In this document: in pieces, positions 58,422-64,000 of the stretch | Position numbering within the stretch: position 1 is the stretch's first letter | How the letters are laid out: each line of letters begins with the position of its first letter | Assembly (NCBI RefSeq): GCF_003697785.1 | Contig: NZ_QOKZ01000006.1 | Coordinates: 186,001 to 250,000 of the forward strand | Origin: Paracoccus alkanivorans | GTDB taxonomy: Bacteria; Pseudomonadota; Alphaproteobacteria; Rhodobacterales; Rhodobacteraceae | Direction of reading: 5' to 3' | DNA length: 64,000 nt | The notes under the pieces: model-generated | Told to the model about the DNA's origin: nothing | Database searches by the model: none | What the model saw: the letters and a program-made list of their open reading frames with translations, nothing else | Translations under genes and position numbers: made by a program

Positions 58422-61400
58422 TCACTCGATCTCTACCATCAGGTCCTTGGCGTCGATCTGCGCGCCGGGCGAGACGTGAACCGCCTTCACCGTGCCGTCA
58501 TGATCTGCATGGATGGCGGTTTCCATCTTCATCGCCTCGATAGTCAGCAGCAGATCTCCCTGCTTGACCCCCTGCCCCTGATGCACCGCGACCGAGGCCA
58601 CCACGCCCGGCATCGGCGCGCCGACATGGCCGGCATTCGAGGCATCCGCCTTGGGCCGGGCCACGGTTTCGGACTTCACCTTGCGGTTCGGCACCCGGAC
58701 GCTGCGCGGCTGGCCATTGAGTTCGAAGAATACCTTGACCTCGCCCTGCTCATCCGTCTCGCTCATGGTCTGAAAGCGGATTTCCAGCGTCTTGCCGGGG
58801 TCGATCTCGGCGGTGATCTCCTCTCCCGGCTCCATGCCATAAAAGAAATTCCGCGTCGGCAAGGTACGCACCGGGCCATAGATGCGATGGCGGCCCATGT
58901 AGTCAAGGAACACCTTGGGATACATCAGATAGCCGTTCAGATCCTCGTCATCGACGGATTTGCCCTCCAGTTCCCTGGACAGTTTGGCCCGCTCGGCCTC
59001 CAGATCGACCGGGGGCAGATGCGCCCCGGGACGATCGGTGAACGGAGCCTCGCCCTTGAGGATCTTCTTCTGGATCGCCTCGGGCCAGCCGCCGGGAGGC
59101 TGGCCAAGACTGCCGCGCATCATGTCGATGACCGAGTCGGGGAAGCTGACATCCACCGCCGGGTCCATCACCTGCTCGGGCGTCAGGTTCTGCGCCACCA
59201 TCATCAGCGCCATGTCGCCGACCACCTTGGAAGACGGGGTGACCTTGACGATATCGCCGAACATCCGGTTCACGTCGGCATAGGCCTGCGCCACCTCGTG
59301 CCAGCGATCCTCCAGCCCCATCGAGCGCGCCTGCGCCTTGAGATTGGTGAACTGGCCACCCGGCATCTCGTGCAGGTATATCTCGGAGGCCGGTGCCTGC
59401 AGGCCGGATTCGAAGGCCGCGTAATTGTCGCGCACCCGCTCCCAGTAATTCGAGATGGCGCGGATATGGCCGATATCAAGGCCGGTGTCGCGTTCCGTTC
59501 CGGCCAGCGCCTCGACCACCGAACCGAGCGTCGGCTGTGAGGTATTGCCCGACAGCGCGTCCATGGCGCAATCGACCGCATCGACGCCCGCCTCGGCTGC
59601 GGCCAGGATCGTCGCGCCGCCCATGCCGCTGGTGTCATGGGTGTGGAAATGGATCGGCAAGCCGACCTCTTCCTTGAGCGCCTTGATCAGCACGGTGGCG
59701 GCGGCGGGTTTCAGCAGGCCTGCCATGTCCTTCAGCCCCAGCACATGCGCACCGGCGGCTTTCAGGTCCTTGGCGGTCTTGACGTAGTATTTCAGGTCAT
59801 ATTTGGACCGGTCCGGGTCCAGCATGTTGCCGGTATAGCAGACCGAGCCCTCGCAGATCTTGCCCGATTCGATCACCGCGTCCATCGCCACGCGCATGTT
59901 CTCGACCCAGTTCAGGCTGTCGAAGACGCGGAACACATCCACCCCGGTCTCGGCCGCCTGTTTCACGAAGAACTGCACCACGTTATCGGGATAATTGGTA
60001 TAGCCGACCCCGTTCGAGGCCCGCAACAGCATCTGCGTCATCAGGTTGGGCATATGCGCGCGGATGTCGCGCAGCCGCTGCCAGGGGCATTCCTGCAGGA
60101 AGCGGTAGGCCACGTCGAAGGTCGCACCGCCCCAGCATTCGACGCTGAAAAGCTGCGGCAGGTTGGCGGCATAGACGGGCGCGACCCGGATCATGTCGAT
60201 CGAGCGCATCCGCGTGGCCAGCAGCGACTGATGCCCGTCGCGCATGGTCGTGTCGGTGATCAGCAACTGCTTTTGCGCGGCCATCCAGTCGGCCACGGCC
60301 TGCGGACCCTTTTCCTCCAGCAACTGCCTTGTGCCGGGCGCGGGATCGGCGGCAGGCGCCGGCAACAGGAAGGCGCGGGCCTGGGCAGGCGGTGCCTCGC
60401 GGCCCGCAGTTTCGGGATGACCGTTCACGGTGATGTCGGCCAGATAGGTCAGGATCTTCGTCGCCCGGTCGCGGCGCTTGCGGAAGGTGAACAGCTCGGG
60501 CGTCGTGTCGATGAACTTGGTCGTGTATGTGTCATCGAGGAAGGTCGGATGTTTCAGCAGGTTGATGACGAAATCGATATTCGTGCTGACCCCGCGCACC
60601 CGGAATTCGCGCAGCGCCCGGTCCATCCGCTTGATCGCCTGATCGGGCGTCTGTGCCCATGCCGTCACCTTGACCAGCAGCGAATCGTAATAACGGGTGA
60701 TCACGCCGCCCGAATAGGCCGTGCCGCCATCCAGCCGGATCCCCATGCCGGTGGCCGAACGATAGGCGGTGATACGCCCGTAATCGGGGATGAAATTGTT
60801 CTGCGGATCCTCGGTCGTCACCCGGCATTGCACCGCATGACCCGACAATTCGATCTCGCCCTGAGCCCCTGCCCCGGTGGCCTCGGCCAGAGTCGCGCCC
60901 TCGGCGATCCTGATCTGGGCCTGCACGATATCGATGCCCGTCACCTCCTCGGTCACGGTATGTTCGACCTGCACGCGCGGGTTCACCTCGATGAAATAGA
61001 ACTGCTGACTGTCCATATCCATCAGGAATTCGACCGTGCCGGCGTTCTGATAGCCGACCGCCTGCCCGATCCTGAGCGCAAGCGCGCAGACCTCCTGCCG
61101 CTGCGCCTCGGTCAGATAGGGGGCGGGCGCGCGCTCGACCACTTTCTGGTTGCGGCGCTGCACGGTGCAGTCACGCTCATACAGGTGATACAGCCCGCCA
61201 TGGCTGTCGCCCAGCAACTGCACCTCGACATGACGGGCGCGCAGGATCATCTTTTCCAGGTAGCCCTCGCCATTGCCAAAGGCGGCCTCGGCCTCGCGCC
61301 TTCCCTCGCGGACCTTGTCCACCAGCTCGTCCGGGCCGTTGATCGGGCGCATCCCGCGCCCGCCGCCGCCCCAGGAAGCCTTGAGCATCAGCGGATAGCC

Positions 61401-61856
61401 GATCTCGTCCGCCTCTTTCCTGATGGCATCGAAATCATCGCCCAGAACCTCGGTCGCGGGGATGACCGGCACGCCCGCCTCGATCGCCACCCGCCGGGCG
61501 CTGGCCTTGTCGCCAAGGGCCCGCATAGTTTCGGCCCTGGGGCCGATGAAGGTGATCCCGGCCTCCCGGCAGGCATCGACGAAATCGGGATTCTCGGACA
61601 GCAGGCCATAGCCCGGATGGATCGCGTCGGCGCCCGATTCCCTGGCCACCCGGATGATCTCGGGAATCGACAGATAGGCCGCGACCGGCCCCAGCCCCTC
61701 GCCGATCCGGTAAGCCTCGTCCGCCTTGAACCGGTGCAGGCCCAGCTTGTCCTCTTCGGCATAGACGGCAACCGTTCGCTTGCCCAGTTCATTCGCCGCA
61801 CGCATGACGCGAATGGCGATCTCGCCACGGTTAGCAATCAGGATCTTCTTAAACAT
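58422..61856 (-). CDS. pyc: Pyruvate carboxylase
   Basis: A 1144-residue biotin enzyme that makes oxaloacetate from pyruvate, ATP and bicarbonate. Order of domains: biotin carboxylase (1-455, with KASWGGGGRGM and EVNPRVQVEHTVTE), carboxyltransferase (about 530-820, with LLITDTTMRDGHQSLLATR and the metal-ligand FHTHDTSG), the tetramerisation/PC-type central part (about 830-1050) and biotinyl domain with Lys1110 in TIEAMKMETA. It fills the TCA cycle; biotin is attached by the BirA encoded in the nuo unit. It is monocistronic. Confidence 0.97.
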   Translation of the reverse strand: MFKKILIANRGEIAIRVMRAANELGKRTVAVYAEEDKLGLHRFKADEAYRIGEGLGPVAAYLSIPEIIRVARESGADAIHPGYGLLSENPDFVDACREAGITFIGPRAETMRALGDKASARRVAIEAGVPVIPATEVLGDDFDAIRKEADEIGYPLMLKASWGGGGRGMRPINGPDELVDKVREGRREAEAAFGNGEGYLEKMILRARHVEVQLLGDSHGGLYHLYERDCTVQRRNQKVVERAPAPYLTEAQRQEVCALALRIGQAVGYQNAGTVEFLMDMDSQQFYFIEVNPRVQVEHTVTEEVTGIDIVQAQIRIAEGATLAEATGAGAQGEIELSGHAVQCRVTTEDPQNNFIPDYGRITAYRSATGMGIRLDGGTAYSGGVITRYYDSLLVKVTAWAQTPDQAIKRMDRALREFRVRGVSTNIDFVINLLKHPTFLDDTYTTKFIDTTPELFTFRKRRDRATKILTYLADITVNGHPETAGREAPPAQARAFLLPAPAADPAPGTRQLLEEKGPQAVADWMAAQKQLLITDTTMRDGHQSLLATRMRSIDMIRVAPVYAANLPQLFSVECWGGATFDVAYRFLQECPWQRLRDIRAHMPNLMTQMLLRASNGVGYTNYPDNVVQFFVKQAAETGVDVFRVFDSLNWVENMRVAMDAVIESGKICEGSVCYTGNMLDPDRSKYDLKYYVKTAKDLKAAGAHVLGLKDMAGLLKPAAATVLIKALKEEVGLPIHFHTHDTSGMGGATILAAAEAGVDAVDCAMDALSGNTSQPTLGSVVEALAGTERDTGLDIGHIRAISNYWERVRDNYAAFESGLQAPASEIYLHEMPGGQFTNLKAQARSMGLEDRWHEVAQAYADVNRMFGDIVKVTPSSKVVGDMALMMVAQNLTPEQVMDPAVDVSFPDSVIDMMRGSLGQPPGGWPEAIQKKILKGEAPFTDRPGAHLPPVDLEAERAKLSRELEGKSVDDEDLNGYLMYPKVFLDYMGRHRIYGPVRTLPTRNFFYGMEPGEEITAEIDPGKTLEIRFQTMSETDEQGEVKVFFELNGQPRSVRVPNRKVKSETVARPKADASNAGHVGAPMPGVVASVAVHQGQGVKQGDLLLTIEAMKMETAIHADHDGTVKAVHVSPGAQIDAKDLMVEIE

Positions 61857-62022
61857 GCCGGTCTCCCATCGACGATTTGGCGCATCCTAGCGATGCTGCA
61901 CCGCAGCGCAAGCATCTGTATCACCGGTCCCACACCTTGGCATGAGAGCAGGCGCAAGCTTGCTGATCGCAAGACAGCCCGCCCGGACAGTTCCGGCCCG
62001 AGCGGGAACATGTCCGGCGCGA

Positions 62023-62952
62023 TTATGCCAGCAAAGTCACGGCGACGATAGCCACGACCGCCCCGGCGGCGAGTTGCAGGATACCGGGCAGCCACCGGAC
62101 TATCGCGGCCAGAGGGCCGGTTTCGGGGATCATCGCGAAACTGCCCTCGCGCGCCCAGACCGACAGCACCGCGACCGCCAGAGTGACCGAAGCCGTGCCC
62201 AGCCCCATCGCCACGGCTCCGGCGATCCCTGCGGGAAAGAACTCCATCCGCCATGTCAGCAGCAACAGGAATACCGCCCCGGTGCAGGGCCGCGCCGCGA
62301 TACCCGCGATCAGGGCGACCGCGTCACGCAGCGAGCGTGTGGCGGCGGCTTCCTCGATGCTCGGGCCATGGGCATGGCCGCAACCGCAATCGGCATCGTG
62401 GACATGATCGTGGTGGTGGTGGTGATGCCGGGCCTGTTCCGCACGTCCGGCCCGGAGCAGCAGCCGCAGCCCACGCCATGCAAGCCACAGCCCGACGCAG
62501 CCGATCATCGCGGCGCTGATATCGGCCATGAGATCCTCGGTCAGATCGGTCAGCGCCTCGCGGGACAGATCGAAGAGCGTCAGCCCGCCCCAGACCAGCA
62601 ACACCGCCGTCAGTGCCTGCGCCAGCGATGCCGCCACCGACAGAAGCGCAAGCCGTCCAAGCGCAACCCTGGTGCCAAAGCCGTATCCGCCGATCAGCAC
62701 CTTGCCATGTCCCGGCCCGACCGCATGCAGAAATCCATAACCGAAACAGATTCCCATCAGCGCGAGATTCGCTCCCGGATCGCCCGCCCGCAAGCGGCGC
62801 AGCGCCCCGGCCATCAGGGCCTGCGTCTCGCGCTGCTGCATCGCGGCCCATTGCTGCAGCCCGGCCAGGCCACCGCTTTGCCACAGGATCAGCACGATGG
62901 CGGCGATCAGCAGCCCGGTGACGGCAAGGATACGGGCGGAGATACGCGTCAT
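62023..62952 (-). CDS. NicO/RcnA-type nickel-cobalt transporter
   Basis: A 309-residue membrane protein with about six to seven helices. Family motif: FLHAVGPGHGKVLIGGYGFG (about 75-93). Between the middle helices lies a metal-binding loop with a run of His residues at 176-181 followed by alternating His, Asp and Cys up to about 196. The family moves Ni or Co out of or into the cell. Its ATGA coupling to the DUF1007 gene is a common pairing. Direction and metal are not clear from sequence; zinc is also possible. Confidence 0.85.
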   Translation of the reverse strand: MTRISARILAVTGLLIAAIVLILWQSGGLAGLQQWAAMQQRETQALMAGALRRLRAGDPGANLALMGICFGYGFLHAVGPGHGKVLIGGYGFGTRVALGRLALLSVAASLAQALTAVLLVWGGLTLFDLSREALTDLTEDLMADISAAMIGCVGLWLAWRGLRLLLRAGRAEQARHHHHHHDHVHDADCGCGHAHGPSIEEAAATRSLRDAVALIAGIAARPCTGAVFLLLLTWRMEFFPAGIAGAVAMGLGTASVTLAVAVLSVWAREGSFAMIPETGPLAAIVRWLPGILQLAAGAVVAIVAVTLLA

Positions 62953-63623
62953 TCACCCGGCCCCGGGCCGCAGCGGATATCAGCCTCGTCGGCCCCGGCC
63001 GAACCGATATCGACGGTTACGACATCGGCCTCCGCCGGATCGGCGCCGCTGCCCAGCACAGCCTCGATCGCCTCGCGATAGGCATCGGGCGCGGCCGACG
63101 GGTCGCCCGGAATCAATTCCACCTCGCAATCCGCGCGTCCCTCGATCACCGGGGCCTCCGGCATCGAGAAATCCACGTAGAATTCCGGATCGTAGACCTG
63201 CAGTTTCAACGGCGCCTCCATGGGAAGCGGCTCGGCCAGCGGATGCAGATGGCGCGAGATCAGCCGCCCGTCACGATATTCCGCCGTGAAGTCCCGCACG
63301 TCTTCAAGAGCGACCGGCTTGCCGTCCGCGCGCGGATACAGCCGGCCATCGAAACCCGGTTCCCAATCGGCGTCGAATCCCTGGATCAGGGCGTTCTCCT
63401 CCTCGGTCAGGACACCGTCGCCATCCTGATCCAGCCCCATATCCTCTATGATCAGGAGCGAATACAGCTCGTCATAGCTCCACTCGACCTCGAATGCCGT
63501 CAGGGTGCCACTGTCATCATGGATCAGCTTTATCCCGGCATCGATATAGACATGCGGATGCGCCAATGCCGCTGCGGGCGGCAGCGCCAGGCACAAAGCG
63601 GCAATCAGGCAATGGGGTGACAT
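62949..63623 (-). CDS. DUF1007 family periplasmic protein with EF-hand-like loop
   Basis: A 224-residue exported protein (signal MSPHCLIAALCLALPPAAAL, cut before HPHVYID). The conserved LAHPHVYIDAGIKLIHDD start of the mature form and VEWSYDELYSLLI fit DUF1007, found together with NicO-type transporters. An EF-hand-like loop, DQDGDGVLTEEE (Asp65-Glu76), follows and should bind calcium or another divalent metal. The mature N-terminal histidines may bind a transported metal. GAGG lies seven bases before the ATG at 63623. Confidence 0.85.
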   Translation of the reverse strand: MSPHCLIAALCLALPPAAALAHPHVYIDAGIKLIHDDSGTLTAFEVEWSYDELYSLLIIEDMGLDQDGDGVLTEEENALIQGFDADWEPGFDGRLYPRADGKPVALEDVRDFTAEYRDGRLISRHLHPLAEPLPMEAPLKLQVYDPEFYVDFSMPEAPVIEGRADCEVELIPGDPSAAPDAYREAIEAVLGSGADPAEADVVTVDIGSAGADEADIRCGPGPGE

Positions 63624-63790
63624 ATGCGAACCTCGCGCGGAACTGCGCCTCCTGTTAATTCGCCTGGCTGGCCGATGCAATTCACGGCTGCGCGGGCGAT
63701 GCAATATGAATCGGCTTGACAGCCCGCCCCGGTCCCGCGTCACATCGCCCGCGCAGCACCACGCCGCCGATATGTAAAGAGGAGAGTTTC

Positions 63791-64000
63791 ATGCTGACCA
63801 TCCACGGTGTCACCCGCTCGCGCGCCTCGCGCATTGTCTGGCTGTGCCACGAGATTGGCATCGAATTCGAACAGGTGCCGGTGATCCAGGCCTATCGCCT
63901 GTCAGATCCCGACGCGCCGGATGCGCCGCTGAATACCCGCTCGCCGCAATTCCTTGCCCTGTCGCCCGCCAGCGCCATCCCGGTGATCGAGGATGACGGG
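63791..64000 (+). CDS. Glutathione S-transferase family protein (N-terminal part, cut by window end)
   Basis: The first 70 codons of a GST-fold protein. The thioredoxin-like N-domain begins [20 protein letters not shown], where the serine/arginine region (RSRASR) is the usual glutathione-contact site, and [13 protein letters not shown] gives the cis-proline and Glu-Asp (Ser) motif. GGAG lies about seven bases before the ATG. It is divergent from the DUF1007/NicO pair. Its class and substrates cannot be judged from this part. Confidence 0.85.
   Translation, partial: MLTIHGVTRSRASRIVWLCHEIGIEFEQVPVIQAYRLSDPDAPDAPLNTRSPQFLALSPASAIPVIEDDG

Noticed and set aside
59637-62051. 804-codon plus-strand open frame
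   Set aside because: Antisense to pyruvate carboxylase, which is complete and highly conserved.
62375-62430. Short repeat-like run of GTG/CAT units read as a simple DNA repeat
   Set aside because: It is the codon run for the histidine-rich loop of the NicO transporter and is explained by the protein.

Overview
The window reads as chromosomal DNA of a high-G+C alphaproteobacterium of the Rhodobacterales, close to Paracoccus. The evidence is the nuoA-to-N order with accessory genes between subunits and birA at the end (as known for the Paracoccus nqo cluster), a ChpT phosphotransferase, an olsBA pair, class II ribonucleotide reductase, DUF1150 next to Hsp20, and frequent ATGA/TGATG stop-start overlaps. 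This assignment is inference; no rRNA is present.

Region 1 (1-1.7 kb): the 3' end of a TrkH/KtrB potassium channel gene, then hisB-hisH. Region 2 (1.7-17.1 kb) is accessory catabolism. Two tightly packed minus-strand operons lie there. The upstream one (15.9 to 7.6 kb) encodes a polar-amino-acid-type ABC importer, an N-carbamoyl-D-amino-acid hydrolase, a flavin-reductase-like protein, a DapA-family lyase, an unusual SDR, a D-hydantoinase and a hydantoin racemase. The downstream one (7.4 to 1.7 kb) encodes a YncE-like propeller, an SMP-30 lactonase and a ribose-type ABC importer. A divergent LysR regulator faces an AT-rich palindrome. Together they look like uptake and full hydrolysis of a 5-substituted hydantoin, perhaps one linked to a sugar or sugar acid. 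Region 3 (17.05-17.99 kb) is a lower-G+C cassette with a SagB-like nitroreductase, framed by imperfect 30-bp inverted repeats.

Region 4 (18-35.5 kb) holds housekeeping genes: a tiny glycine-zipper lipoprotein, agmatinase, nrdJ with an NrdR-box-like site, olsBA, a DUF3553 protein, chpT, proA, DUF1203, two identical tRNA-Asp genes, anmK, tyrS, a ThiE-like protein, DUF1150-hsp20, a YdcH-like protein, purEK, a degenerate ATP-sulfurylase-like protein, trxB and an Lrp/AsnC regulator.

Region 5 (57.7 down to 35.5 kb) is one very long minus-strand unit: all fourteen complex I genes, interleaved with small membrane, lipoprotein, GFA, CMD and helix-hairpin-helix genes, followed by birA, coaX and rnj. 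Region 6 (58-64 kb): a low-G+C lipoprotein gene, pyruvate carboxylase, a DUF1007/NicO metal-transport pair and the start of a glutathione S-transferase gene.

No CRISPR array, complete insertion sequence, phage or toxin-antitoxin module was seen. The observations most worth following are the hydantoin operon pair, the inverted-repeat nitroreductase cassette, the truncated ATP-sulfurylase relative, and the accessory proteins and domains built into the complex I operon.
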